DNA of 40,999 bases from Mycoplasmatota bacterium (GCA_024650045.1 JANKMU010000015.1:1-40999); one strand, 5' to 3'; shown: positions 16,648 through 24,592, counted from the stretch's first letter. The notes: generated by a model not told the origin, from the letters alone. Program-made: numbers and translations.

Positions 16648-18123
16648 TTATGATGTTGATTGAATTTCATTGTAAATAATTGGGATGCTTTCGATAATAT
16701 CTGTCGCAAGAACACTTTCAATGTGTTTTGACTTGCTTGCTTTATTTCCAGCAAGCATGTGAAGTAATATCGCTTGTTCTATAGGAAGATCTCTCGCAGC
16801 GAATGTAAGTATTATACCTGATAAAACATCCCCAGAACCTGCTTTAGCAAGTGCTGGTGTTCCTTGGTTTAAAAAGGTGATTTTATCTTTATTTGCATAT
16901 ATCGTCGAAGGTCCTTTTAAAACAATTTCACAATTGTATAGATTGATACATTTATTCATATAAGTTAAAATGTCATTTTGCAGAGTAGTAACATCTATGT
17001 CCATAAGTTTTGCAAACTCACCATAATGAGGTGTTATGATGACTCGCTTATTAAAACGTTTTTTATGTTGTTTCAAATACATGATACCAAGAGCATCTAA
17101 AATCAATGGAATTTCTGAGTCTATTAAAGTGTCAAATACGAGTTGCTCAAATGATGTAGGTTTTTTAATACCAAGACCAAATAAAACAGCATCTTTTTTT
17201 TCAAGTAACCTTAACATATCTTTTTGATCTATTATCACATCATACATGATTTCAGGAACTGAATAGATGTAGTGATTTTGATGATTTTGATGTGTTGCTA
17301 TAGTGCTTAATCCTGCTCCACTGACCAATGCACTGTGTCCAGCTAAAGTGATGGCTCCCATTACACCAACTTGTCCACCAATCGTTAAAACACTTTTATA
17401 ATGATATTTATGGGTGTGATGAAGTCTTTTAGGCATTGGTTTCATTTCTTGATATAAATACATCTGGTTTTCAATAGGTTCCATACCAATATCAACGACT
17501 TTAACTGTTTTAGAGCAATCTAGTCCATCATTGATTAATAAACCAACTTTAAATGCATGAACAGTTAATGTAACATCAGCTTTGACTGCTGTTCCCATGA
17601 TTTTTCCTGTGTCTGCATGAAGACCACTTGGTAGATCTAACGATATAATCTCATATTGTTGTTGGTTGATCCAATCAATAACTTCTTCATATAATCCTTT
17701 GACTTCCTTAGATAAACCAATCCCAAAGATACCATCAATTAAGACATCTATATTTGGATTATGATTTACTTTTTTAATCAAATCCGAAATTTGATTGATT
17801 GAATATAAAGGCATATTGTTGTGTTCATATGCATCTACCAGTTTCATTATTGATTCTGAATCTTTATCTATTTCGCTTAATATAATTGCAGTAACTTGAT
17901 GGTTATTTAAATGTGCTTCTAGACCAAAAGCTAATGCATCTAATCCATTGTTTCCTTTTCCACAAATAATGAATAAAGATTTTGGTTTATGATGGTCTTC
18001 ACAAAAAGATTGATACATTGCTTTACCTGCTTTTTCAATCAAATCAAATGATGAAATTTGTTGTTTTTGCATTGTTAGTTCTTCGATTTTTCGCATTTGC
18101 TCAATCGTAACTACTTGATTCAA
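16648..18123 (-). CDS. nnr: Bifunctional NAD(P)H-hydrate epimerase / ADP-dependent dehydratase
   Basis: About 491 residues that repair damaged NAD(P)HX. The N-terminal YjeF domain (about 1-205) epimerises R/S-NAD(P)HX: EQMRKIEELTMQ, ICGKGNNGLDALAFG, LIDGIFGIGL and SLDLPSGLHADTG. The C-terminal ribokinase-like domain (about 220-490) dehydrates it using ADP: IGGQVGVMGAITLAG, ITPHYGEFAKL, LKGPSTIY and the catalytic AGSGDVLSGI (Asp near 430). The frame opens with GTG at 18132, but that codon is inside GAGGTGAT; TTG at 18123 fits that site and matches the usual family start. Single gene. Confidence 0.92.
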   Translation of the reverse strand: MNQVVTIEQMRKIEELTMQKQQISSFDLIEKAGKAMYQSFCEDHHKPKSLFIICGKGNNGLDALAFGLEAHLNNHQVTAIILSEIDKDSESIMKLVDAYEHNNMPLYSINQISDLIKKVNHNPNIDVLIDGIFGIGLSKEVKGLYEEVIDWINQQQYEIISLDLPSGLHADTGKIMGTAVKADVTLTVHAFKVGLLINDGLDCSKTVKVVDIGMEPIENQMYLYQEMKPMPKRLHHTHKYHYKSVLTIGGQVGVMGAITLAGHSALVSGAGLSTIATHQNHQNHYIYSVPEIMYDVIIDQKDMLRLLEKKDAVLFGLGIKKPTSFEQLVFDTLIDSEIPLILDALGIMYLKQHKKRFNKRVIITPHYGEFAKLMDIDVTTLQNDILTYMNKCINLYNCEIVLKGPSTIYANKDKITFLNQGTPALAKAGSGDVLSGIILTFAARDLPIEQAILLHMLAGNKASKSKHIESVLATDIIESIPIIYNEIQSTS

Positions 18124-18218
18124 ATGAATCACCTCGATTTATATACAATCTATATATTAATTATATCATAAGATTAAGTGTTGTTTTTTTACTGCGTCCT
18201 ATATAGTAATGCATTTAT

Positions 18219-18234
18219 GACCTTTATAAAGGTC
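18219..18234. promoter_or_regulatory. 16-bp palindrome between divergent genes
   Basis: GACCTTTATAAAGGTC is a perfect palindrome followed by TTTT on the plus strand. No plus-strand gene ends here, so a divergent operator or a stray terminator are both possible. Confidence 0.3.
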
Positions 18235-18277
18235 TTTTAACTTTTATTCATAATGTGATTATGGTAGTTCATTACTT

Positions 18278-18306
18278 TTGATTTCGAAAATATATGGTGG
18301 TAAAAT
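18278..18306 (+). promoter_or_regulatory. Promoter of the small membrane protein gene
   Basis: TTGATT (18278-18283), 17-nt spacer, TAAAAT (18301-18306), 28 nt before the ATG at 18335. Confidence 0.55.
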
Positions 18307-18334
18307 ATAAGAAAACAGATAAGAAGGTGATTTT

Positions 18335-18622
18335 ATGGGTTGGCTATCTCAATTGCTATCATTAGTAGTCGCATTATTATTTTCAACACTCGTCAGTTAT
18401 GCTATCACATACTTTTTGATTAGAATTCATAAGAAACTATATTTTTTATTACCTGTCTTCTTTGTCATATTTTCTGCAATATTATGGGGGTTAGGATTTT
18501 TATCTGATGATTGGGGAGCATTGGGATATATGCTATATGGTGCATTTGCGTTAATTGCAGCAGTCGGTTCTTTTATTTCATCGATGATCTTATGGAAGAA
18601 TGCTAAGAAGAAATCGACATAG
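18335..18622 (+). CDS. Small three-helix membrane protein
   Basis: 95 residues with three predicted transmembrane helices (about 5-28, 34-55 and 62-86) and a basic C-terminus ending KNAKKKST. The short loop FLSDDWGALGY should face outside. I do not recognise the family with confidence; the arrangement resembles YesK-like small Bacillus membrane proteins. ATG at 18335 follows AAGAAGGTGA. It is monocistronic, with promoter and terminator visible. Confidence 0.7.
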   Translation: MGWLSQLLSLVVALLFSTLVSYAITYFLIRIHKKLYFLLPVFFVIFSAILWGLGFLSDDWGALGYMLYGAFALIAAVGSFISSMILWKNAKKKST

Positions 18623-18654
18623 ACATGCTTTAAAAATGATCACGATACCATTGT

Positions 18655-18688
18655 AAAAACGTAATGTTTTCCATTAACGTTTTTTTTT
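18655..18688 (+). terminator. Terminator of the small membrane protein gene
   Basis: AAAACGT-AATG pairs with CATTaACGTTTT (one bulged base) and is followed by a T-run. Confidence 0.7.
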
Positions 18689-18731
18689 GTTGCCATTATA
18701 TATTTATAATTCTTAAGACACTACTTCTATT

Positions 18732-18753
18732 GTTTGATATAATTAAATCAAAC
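18732..18753 (+). promoter_or_regulatory. Inverted repeat over the -10 box of the GNAT/PIG-L operon
   Basis: GTTTGAT (18732-18738) and ATCAAAC (18747-18753) flank an 8-bp centre. A TATAAT at 18738-18743 lies within it, so it could be an operator. The -35 is poor. Confidence 0.4.
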
Positions 18754-18776
18754 GAACCCATGGAGGGAATATACTG

Positions 18777-19742
18777 ATGATTCCACTTAAATATAAGCAT
18801 ATTGATCAATGTATACAATTGTGGCAGGTGTTAATTGATAAAGAACAATTTATTTATTCACCTATTAATAAAGAACAATTTATTTCTAAATTTTTAGAAA
18901 GCACGAATAACTATCAAATTATTTCTTTTGTTTATCTTGATGGTCAACAAGTTATTGGTTGGGCTAGTGGTACAATTGATTTATTGAATCATAAATCCTA
19001 TATAACCATGATTATGGTTGATCCAGAATATCAACGAAGAAAAATAGGTACTAAGTTAGTATCAATGCTTGAATCAAAGATCAAAGAATTTTCTAATGAC
19101 TTTAAGACAATTAATATCTTATTTTTTAATCCAGTTCAACTAAATTGGATTATTCCCAATACGAAAAGTGATGATCATCCTAATGCTCCTGGAGTCGATA
19201 TTGAATCTTCTGCTTTTTCTTTTTTCCAAACATTAGGTTATCAAGAATTTGCAAGACAAAATGTTTATTATAAAAATATACGATCTTACACGTATACAGT
19301 AGAAACCAAAAACCTAATAGAACAACTTAAAAATCAAAATATAATGATAACTCAATATCAAAAAAATCAACACACTGGTTTAAATGAACTTTTTCAAAAC
19401 TTAAATAACCCTTATTGGGAAAAAGAGATAAATCAAGCAAGTCAAAACAATGAACCGATATTGGTTGCAGTAAAAGATAAAATTGTTATAGGCTTTACTG
19501 GGCCCTTAAGGGTTCAAGCAAGTGGCAGAGGTTATTTTGCAGGCATTGGTGTCCATGATGGTTACCGTGGACATGGTATAGGCAAAGTATTGTTTGCATC
19601 ACTATGTAAGTCACTAAGTGCAATTGGTGCAGAATTTATGAGTTTATTTACTGGTGAAAACAATCCTGCAAGAAAGATATATGAAAAAGAGGATTTTCAA
19701 ATTGTTAAACGGTTTGCAAATATGAAAAAGGAGATCAAATAA
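18777..19742 (+). CDS. Tandem GNAT acetyltransferase
   Basis: 321 residues with two GNAT domains. The N-terminal one has ITMIMVDPEYQRRKIGTKLV as acetyl-CoA loop (about residues 79-98). The C-terminal one has FAGIGVHDGYRGHGIGKVLF (about 257-276) followed by TGENNPARKIYEKEDF. Both keep the R/Q-x-x-G-x-G/A type loop, so both may bind acetyl-CoA. ATG at 18777 has a TGGAGGG site. The stop overlaps the ATG of the PIG-L deacetylase gene (TAATG), so the two are co-translated and may act on the same small molecule. Confidence 0.82.
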   Translation: MIPLKYKHIDQCIQLWQVLIDKEQFIYSPINKEQFISKFLESTNNYQIISFVYLDGQQVIGWASGTIDLLNHKSYITMIMVDPEYQRRKIGTKLVSMLESKIKEFSNDFKTINILFFNPVQLNWIIPNTKSDDHPNAPGVDIESSAFSFFQTLGYQEFARQNVYYKNIRSYTYTVETKNLIEQLKNQNIMITQYQKNQHTGLNELFQNLNNPYWEKEINQASQNNEPILVAVKDKIVIGFTGPLRVQASGRGYFAGIGVHDGYRGHGIGKVLFASLCKSLSAIGAEFMSLFTGENNPARKIYEKEDFQIVKRFANMKKEIK

Positions 19743-20437
19743 TGAACAAAACAGTTATGGCAATCGGAGCACATATTGGAGATATGGAACTTACTGCAGG
19801 TGGAGTACTGGCCACAATGTCATTAAATGGTGATCAAGTCATTACAGTTGCATTAACAAGTGGAGAAAAAGGAAATCCTAAAGATATGGATGTTGAGACT
19901 TACCGCAAGCAAAAACAAAATGAAGCAAATGCTTTTGCTGATTTATTAGGTGGAAAAAGCATTGTATTACCATATGATGATGGTACTTTAGTTCACGATC
20001 AAAAAATCTCATTTGAAGTCGCTGATCTAATTAGAAAATATAAGCCAGATTATTTAATCACACATTGGAAACATTCAATGCATAAAGACCATGAAACAAC
20101 CCATCATATCGTTAATGATGCTCAGTTTTATGCTGCTCTTTCTGGTTTCAAAAGACAAGATCCTCCACATTTTGCTGCAGGACCTTATTATGCTGAAAAC
20201 TGGGAGGATTCAACAAATTTCAAGCCTTATCATTACATTGAAGTAAGTCAAGAAGGATATCAGTTATGGCAAAAAGCAATTGATACTCATTGGTTTGCTA
20301 TTCATAGTTCTTCTTTTGACTATAAAGCCTACTATGAAGCTTTAATGATTGTAAGAGGTAGAGAAGCAAGAAGAAAGTATGCTCAAGCTTTTGAAGTATT
20401 AGAACACTTGAAAAAAGTTGTAAAAAGTTCGTTATAA
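19742..20437 (+). CDS. PIG-L / LmbE family zinc-dependent deacetylase
   Basis: 231 residues. The family removes N-acetyl groups from GlcNAc-linked substrates (BshB in bacillithiol synthesis, MshB, antibiotic enzymes). The metal site at the N-terminus reads AHIGDMEL with His11, Asp14 and Glu16, a variant of AHPDDxE. The second signature is HWKHSMHKDHETTHH (about residues 107-121), supplying the zinc-binding His. Coupling by TAATG to an acetyltransferase gene suggests an acetyl-handling pair. bshA and bshC are not in the window, so a bacillithiol role is unproven. Confidence 0.85.
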   Translation: MNKTVMAIGAHIGDMELTAGGVLATMSLNGDQVITVALTSGEKGNPKDMDVETYRKQKQNEANAFADLLGGKSIVLPYDDGTLVHDQKISFEVADLIRKYKPDYLITHWKHSMHKDHETTHHIVNDAQFYAALSGFKRQDPPHFAAGPYYAENWEDSTNFKPYHYIEVSQEGYQLWQKAIDTHWFAIHSSSFDYKAYYEALMIVRGREARRKYAQAFEVLEHLKKVVKSSL

Positions 20438-20474
20438 ATAGACTATTTTTCCAATTCTTCGTAGGTCGTGACAT

Positions 20475-20503
20475 TTTACAAAATGAACATATTTCTTTAT
20501 AAT
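20475..20503 (+). promoter_or_regulatory. Promoter of the DJ-1/PfpI gene
   Basis: TTTACA (20475-20480), 17-nt spacer, TATAAT (20498-20503). Both boxes are close to consensus. Confidence 0.65.
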
Positions 20504-20550
20504 AAATATGTAAATATATGATTCTTCATAAAAATAAGGAGTTGATCTTA

Positions 20551-21060
20551 ATGAAGAAAATAGCAATATTAATCGCTGATTTATTTGATGACAAAGAGTT
20601 ACTCGTTCCATATTACCGATGCCTTGAAGAAGGCTTTGAAGTTGATTTGGTTGGTGCTGAAAAAGATACAGCTTATAAAAGCAAATTTGGTCTTCCAATG
20701 AAAAGCCATGTTGCATCTAAAGATGTCAAAGCAAATCAATATGATGGATTGATTATTCCTGGTGGTTTTTCACCAGACTACATGAGACGTACAAAAGAAA
20801 CGGTACAGTTTGTTAAAGATATGGATGCATTAAAAAAACCAATAGCAGCAATCTGCCATGGACCATGGATGATGGCTTCTTGTTGTGATTTAAAAGGTAA
20901 AAGAGTAACAGGTTTTTTCTCTATTAAAGATGATTTAGTTAATGCTGGTGCAACCTATGTTGATGATGCAGTCGTGGTTGATGGCAACTTAATCACATCT
21001 AGAACACCAAATGATTTACCTGTGTTTATGAAAGCATTTATTAGTGGATTGAGTAAATGA
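20551..21060 (+). CDS. DJ-1/PfpI family protein
   Basis: 169 residues of the class I glutamine amidotransferase-like DJ-1/PfpI superfamily. Glu16 (DDKELLVP), the GLIIPGG turn (about 66-72) and the nucleophile elbow AICHGPW with Cys102-His103 are all present. Members are glyoxalase/deglycase-like enzymes, chaperones or peptidases active on carbonyl-damaged molecules. ATG at 20551 follows AAGGAG; an upstream frame extension lacks a site. Stop is TGA. It has its own promoter and terminator. Confidence 0.87.
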   Translation: MKKIAILIADLFDDKELLVPYYRCLEEGFEVDLVGAEKDTAYKSKFGLPMKSHVASKDVKANQYDGLIIPGGFSPDYMRRTKETVQFVKDMDALKKPIAAICHGPWMMASCCDLKGKRVTGFFSIKDDLVNAGATYVDDAVVVDGNLITSRTPNDLPVFMKAFISGLSK

Positions 21061-21096
21061 TAATCTAAAAAATATATATTGTATCATTTGATAAAG

Positions 21097-21128
21097 AAAA
21101 AGACCTTGCAATATTCTCAGGGTCTTTT
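21097..21128. terminator. Bidirectional terminator
   Basis: AAAAGACC (21097-21104) pairs with GGTCTTTT (21121-21128), with inner complementarity. It serves the PfpI gene (+) and the ice-binding-type gene (-). Confidence 0.75.
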
Positions 21129-21157
21129 CATCTTTATTACTTATTCTGTTTTGCTTT

Positions 21158-21991
21158 TTATGGCTTTACTACTGTTGTTGCATCTAATGTAACTTCTGTT
21201 TGTGCATATAGGTTACCATCGATTGAAGAATTTGTTCCCATTGATATATTTGTCATCGCAAGAATTGTTCCTTCAAAATGTGAACCTGAACCAATTGCTA
21301 CTGTATCAGCAACTTGCCATACGATATTCTTAGCCAATGCACCACCTGTTAAAATAATGTTCATATCAGATGCCATTGTTAAATTACCTGAAATTTGGAA
21401 AATCCATACATCAGTTGAATTACCATTAAGCGTTAAGTCAGTATTAATTAAAACTGAATTCCCAAACTTGTAAACGCCTGATGTTAATGTTTGACCACTT
21501 AAGTCACCACTATATAATTCAGTATAATTAGCTGCTCTACCTGCTGCATCTGTATACGCTGTTCTCATATTTGCGATTGCTGTTGTTAATTCTGTAGGTG
21601 TTGGAGATGTATAATCAGATGATAAGATTTGGCCTGTTACTAAACTTGATGTTGAAAATGTTCCTGTTGAATCCATAATCAAACCAAAACCAGTAATGTA
21701 TGTTGCTGCTGAAGGAGATATTCCTAAATCACCAGTAACACTTGATCCTGCTGTTGTTGATATTCCACTTTCAGCAAGTATGACAAAATCGTCTGCAGTA
21801 CCTAGATCTACAACAACTGATAAGACATCACCAACTGGATCTACGTCTTCTGTTGGGACAACAGTTGGATCAACTATTGGATCAACAGTTGGATCTACTG
21901 TACCTGCACATGCACTCACTAGGAATGTCATCGCAACCAATATCATGATAACTAAAACCTTTATATTCATTATTTTTTTGAATGTATTCAT
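21158..21991 (-). CDS. Surface lipoprotein with DUF3494 ice-binding-type domain
   Basis: 277 residues from ATG 21991, which has a CGGAG site. A signal peptide ends in LVSAC with the lipidated Cys at 28. An Asp/Pro/Val-rich linker of repeated VDPT/VDPI units (about 32-52) leads to a DUF3494 domain (about 60-277). Its family start is LGTADDFVILAESGIS, followed by VTGDLGISP, and it ends with VAIGSGSHFEGTILAMTNIS and IDGNLYAQTEVTLD. That domain is a discontinuous beta-solenoid known from ice-binding proteins and some adhesins. Attachment or ice/surface interaction outside the cell is likely. Not every DUF3494 protein binds ice, so the ligand is inferred. Confidence 0.88.
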   Translation of the reverse strand: MNTFKKIMNIKVLVIMILVAMTFLVSACAGTVDPTVDPIVDPTVVPTEDVDPVGDVLSVVVDLGTADDFVILAESGISTTAGSSVTGDLGISPSAATYITGFGLIMDSTGTFSTSSLVTGQILSSDYTSPTPTELTTAIANMRTAYTDAAGRAANYTELYSGDLSGQTLTSGVYKFGNSVLINTDLTLNGNSTDVWIFQISGNLTMASDMNIILTGGALAKNIVWQVADTVAIGSGSHFEGTILAMTNISMGTNSSIDGNLYAQTEVTLDATTVVKP

Positions 21992-22049
21992 ATTTAAAAC
22001 TCCGTCTCTACTCAAACAAGAATAATTCCTCTTTAGTTCAAGTACTTCC

Positions 22050-22078
22050 ATTATATACCTTTATTTTCATTTTGTATA
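22050..22078 (-). promoter_or_regulatory. Promoter of the ice-binding-type lipoprotein gene
   Basis: TATACA (22078-22073), 17-nt spacer, TATAAT (22055-22050) on the minus strand. The predicted leader is about 52 nt. One ATGAAAATAA repeat fills the spacer. Confidence 0.6.
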
Positions 22079-22150
22079 CTTTATTTTCATATTATGTCTT
22101 TTATAACATCTTATTTTCATATTTTGTATTATATTTTTTCTTATTTTCAT
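22061..22150 (-). repeat. Four phased ATGAAAATAA direct repeats
   Basis: The same 10-mer, TTATTTTCAT on the plus strand, occurs at 22061-22070, 22081-22090, 22111-22120 and 22141-22150. Start-to-start distances are 20, 30 and 30 bp, so all face the same side of the helix. The first lies between the -35 and -10 boxes of the lipoprotein gene and the others upstream. The layout suggests cooperative binding of a regulator, though low-complexity AT DNA is an alternative. Confidence 0.55.
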
Positions 22151-22331
22151 ATATAAATCAGTATTTCTGTTAAAAATGCATAATATTACTCACATAAAAA
22201 GAAAAACAAGTATTTTGTCTTTATCGAGCTATAATATTAGACTCATACTAAATAATCTCGCTCGTTTGATATTTTTCATATGCTATAATATTTTCGGTAG
22301 CTACTAAAATAAATTTAAGGAGATTTTAAAA

Positions 22332-23342
22332 ATGATAAAAACAACTTACAAAATGAGTGCTTTAACGATAGATAATATACCACAAATGATTCAGCTTATC
22401 ATTGATAGACAAAAGGTTGAAAATAATTATTTTTCATTTTTAAATGATACAGAATTAGAAACTAAAAAATTAGAAAAGTATTATATGGATTTATTTGAAA
22501 AAGAGCAAGTTAATGGTGTAGGAGCATATGAAGACAATGTTTTAAAAGGTTTTATCATGGGCATTTTAACGAAATCAAAATATACAAACTATATCTTGGT
22601 ACCTTATATATGTATTGCAGTTGAAAAGGGTAATCCTAATCATTTGCTTTATCAAATGTATACTTTTATATCCAAAGCATGGGTTCAAGAGAAGTTTTAT
22701 CAACACGAAATCTATATACCTCTTGGCGATCCTTCATATCAAGAAGCTTTATTAAATCTTTGTTTTTTTATGGAGCAAACTTATGCAATCATGCCTATAT
22801 CTGAATTTAGATCTTTAAATGATTCTGTAAATGTTAACATACGTTTAGCAACTTCAAATGATGGACATGTGATGAGGAGTATGTCAGATTTAATTTTTAG
22901 ACATCAAAATGCTTCTCCTGTTTTTATTCCTGCGCTTGCTGAAATGGTTAATCTCATTCGTGATGGCTATGAAAACTCTGTTACTGATGAAGATAGTATT
23001 ATACTTATTGCTGAAAAAAATAATGAGGCTATTGGTTTTCATCTATATGAAAAATCAGATTCATCTATAAGTATTCCAAAAAATTGTGTTGAACTAGTAA
23101 TTGGTGCAACAAAAGAAACTCAAAGAAATAGTGGTGTTGCTACTTCACTTATGAATCATGGGTATAATATGATGAAGGAGAAAGGATATAATTATATCAA
23201 TACTGATTGGAGAATCTCTAATCTTGCAGCTCAATCATTTTGGATGAAATGCCAATTTAAGCCTTATATAACGAGATTTGTTCGTATAATTAATCCTTTG
23301 TATGAGCATGCGAATTTTGATGTTTTAGATGGTACTGTTTGA
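22332..23342 (+). CDS. Two-domain GNAT acetyltransferase
   Basis: 336 residues. The N-terminal half (MSALTIDNIPQMIQLIIDRQ, later GFIMGILTKSKY) resembles a GNAT domain without a clear acetyl-CoA loop. The C-terminal half has NVNIRLATSNDG, then VELVIGATKETQRNSGVATS as acetyl-CoA loop, followed by YINTDWRISNLAAQSFWMKC, typical of active GNAT domains. ATG at 22332 follows AAGGAG. Upstream, GCTATAATATT occurs at 22228 and 22282 as possible -10 regions. Substrate unknown. Confidence 0.75.
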   Translation: MIKTTYKMSALTIDNIPQMIQLIIDRQKVENNYFSFLNDTELETKKLEKYYMDLFEKEQVNGVGAYEDNVLKGFIMGILTKSKYTNYILVPYICIAVEKGNPNHLLYQMYTFISKAWVQEKFYQHEIYIPLGDPSYQEALLNLCFFMEQTYAIMPISEFRSLNDSVNVNIRLATSNDGHVMRSMSDLIFRHQNASPVFIPALAEMVNLIRDGYENSVTDEDSIILIAEKNNEAIGFHLYEKSDSSISIPKNCVELVIGATKETQRNSGVATSLMNHGYNMMKEKGYNYINTDWRISNLAAQSFWMKCQFKPYITRFVRIINPLYEHANFDVLDGTV

Positions 23343-23432
23343 TCTAGATTATAATATATACTTGTGATAATAATATGATCATCTATATGGAAGGTTACAG
23401 ATAGGAAAAATCTCTGTTTTCGAATAAAAAAA

Positions 23433-23500
23433 AGGCTTGATACAGCTGTATCAAGCCTATTCTAGTCAAATGTATTGGGTAATCTATTTTAATACAATTG
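23433..23500 (+). repeat. Dispersed repeat, copy C (hairpin plus conserved tail)
   Basis: A 26-bp perfect palindrome, AGGCTTGATACA and its complement (23433-23458), is followed by TATTGGGTAATCTATTTTAATACAATTG-type sequence (23473-23500). The same hairpin and tail recur near 24371-24437 and the tail again at 27976-28006. The hairpin also lies past the GNAT stop and next to the toxin stop, so it may act as a terminator for both. Confidence 0.7.
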
Positions 23501-23552
23501 TAAGCCAACTAAATCTTATATTACACTTTATCTTATATATAAAACATCCTCG

Positions 23553-23819
23553 TCACAATCTTTTTAATATGTCATGATGTCCGATATCTAGCATGATTAT
23601 TAAATTCTCATCTTGATAGGCCCATATGATGCGAATCGACATATTGATACTAGACTCAAACAATATTTTACTTCCTTTAATTTTTTTTGATCTAAGACTC
23701 GGATGCTTATGATTTTCTATAAATAAAGATAACTTTTCATAAAACATTTTCTTCTCAACATCTTGCAACCTAGAAAAAGATTTTTTGAATCTACTAGAAA
23801 ATAGTATTTCATACCTCAT
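23553..23819 (-). CDS. RelE/ParE-superfamily toxin
   Basis: 88 residues: MRYEILFSSRFKKSFSRLQD, RSKKIKGSKILFESSINMSI, then RIIWAYQDENLIIMLDIGHH. The order of basic residues and the C-terminal strand with DIGHHD are typical of YafQ/RelE-like mRNA interferases that cleave mRNA at the ribosome. The ATG overlaps the antitoxin stop (ATGA), so synthesis depends on antitoxin translation. Target not predictable. Confidence 0.8.
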   Translation of the reverse strand: MRYEILFSSRFKKSFSRLQDVEKKMFYEKLSLFIENHKHPSLRSKKIKGSKILFESSINMSIRIIWAYQDENLIIMLDIGHHDILKRL

Positions 23820-24115
23820 TTCTTTTTCTCATTCTCTTTATTGTCATTTTCTTCATCTATCTCTTCCAAATAGCTTATGGCATCTTCTACAGATTTAAAT
23901 GGACCAACATTGTACTCTGTTGGTTCTTCATTTAATCTCATTACAGTATCTTCAAGTTTTTTGATATAGAATTTTGAATATACTGCTACAGGTTCAATGA
24001 TCATTGCCCCATCCCTTACAGAAACTTCAAGATGATCTCCTTCTTGAATATTTAATTCATCAACAATTACTTTTGGAATCGTTATTTGTGATTTTTTTCT
24101 CAGATTAATAATCAT
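23816..24115 (-). CDS. AbrB/MazE-type antitoxin
   Basis: 99 residues. The N-terminal 50 residues form a SpoVT/AbrB swapped-hairpin DNA-binding domain (KKSQITIPKVIVDELNIQEG, then DHLEVSVRDGAMIIEP). The acidic, charged C-terminus (SYLEEIDEENDNKENEKKK) probably wraps the toxin. It should neutralise the RelE-type toxin and repress the operon. AbrB-type antitoxins are more often paired with MazF or VapC; the RelE partner here is read from sequence. ATG at 24115 follows AGAGGT. Confidence 0.8.
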   Translation of the reverse strand: MIINLRKKSQITIPKVIVDELNIQEGDHLEVSVRDGAMIIEPVAVYSKFYIKKLEDTVMRLNEEPTEYNVGPFKSVEDAISYLEEIDEENDNKENEKKK

Positions 24116-24155
24116 TCTATCTACCTCTTTTCCTACTTTCTTACTTTCTAACTAT

Positions 24156-24184
24156 ATTATAGCATTTTTTTAGAGTCATAGCAA
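24156..24184 (-). promoter_or_regulatory. Promoter of the toxin-antitoxin operon
   Basis: TTGCTA (24184-24179), 17-nt spacer, TATAAT (24161-24156) on the minus strand, about 35 nt upstream of the antitoxin start. Confidence 0.6.
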
Positions 24185-24370
24185 TAGTCTCATTTAAGAT
24201 TAGCATTTAGATTTCATTGTGACATTGTTATAAAACCCTAAATCATGAAAAAAACAAATCAAATTGTGTAAACAACTTTTACTTGATAGAAATTTGTCCC
24301 AAATATAAGTGACTTTTCACAATACAGCATACTCACAAAAAATAATAAAAACCTTAATTAAGGTAAAAAA

Positions 24371-24592
24371 GGCTTGATACGAGTTGTATCAAACCTATGC
24401 TTCTTATATGGGTTGTGTAACCTATTTTAATACAATTGCGCACCCCTATCAAAAATCTACGCACCTCTAGTGAGAATTTACGCACCCTTGAGTTTTTTTA
24501 CGCACCCCTGAATTACGGCTTAACTAAAATGTTTTTTTAGAGGCAATGAAAAATGTCGAAAATGACTGTTGTATTTACCCTATACAGTCCAA
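24371..24592 (+). repeat. Dispersed repeat, copy A
   Basis: The hairpin GGCTTGATAC / GTATCAAACC (24371-24395) is followed by GGGTTGTGTAACCTATTTTA with ATACAATTG after it (24410-24438), four ACGCACC units, and a 3' block ending in TTTACCCTATACAGTCCAA (24592). Copy B at 27976-28120 matches from the GGGTTGTG tail to the same end; copy C shares the hairpin and first tail. Confidence 0.75.
24438..24509 (+). repeat. Four tandem (A/G)CGCACCCCT units, about 21-bp period
   Basis: Units start at 24438 (GCGCACCCCT), 24459 (ACGCACCTCT), 24480 (ACGCACCCTT) and 24500 (ACGCACCCCT). The spacing of 21, 21 and 20 bp is two helical turns. They are G/C-rich islands in AT-rich DNA, as expected for protein-binding sites. 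Confidence 0.7.

Noticed and set aside
20432-20716. Minus-strand open frame covering the start of the DJ-1/PfpI gene
   Set aside because: It overlaps a clear gene with promoter and ribosome site, and its translation resembles no protein.
22061-24509. Possible CRISPR arrays from the regular repeats
   Set aside because: The repeat units are only about 10 bp with very short, non-unique spacers, and no cas genes are present.
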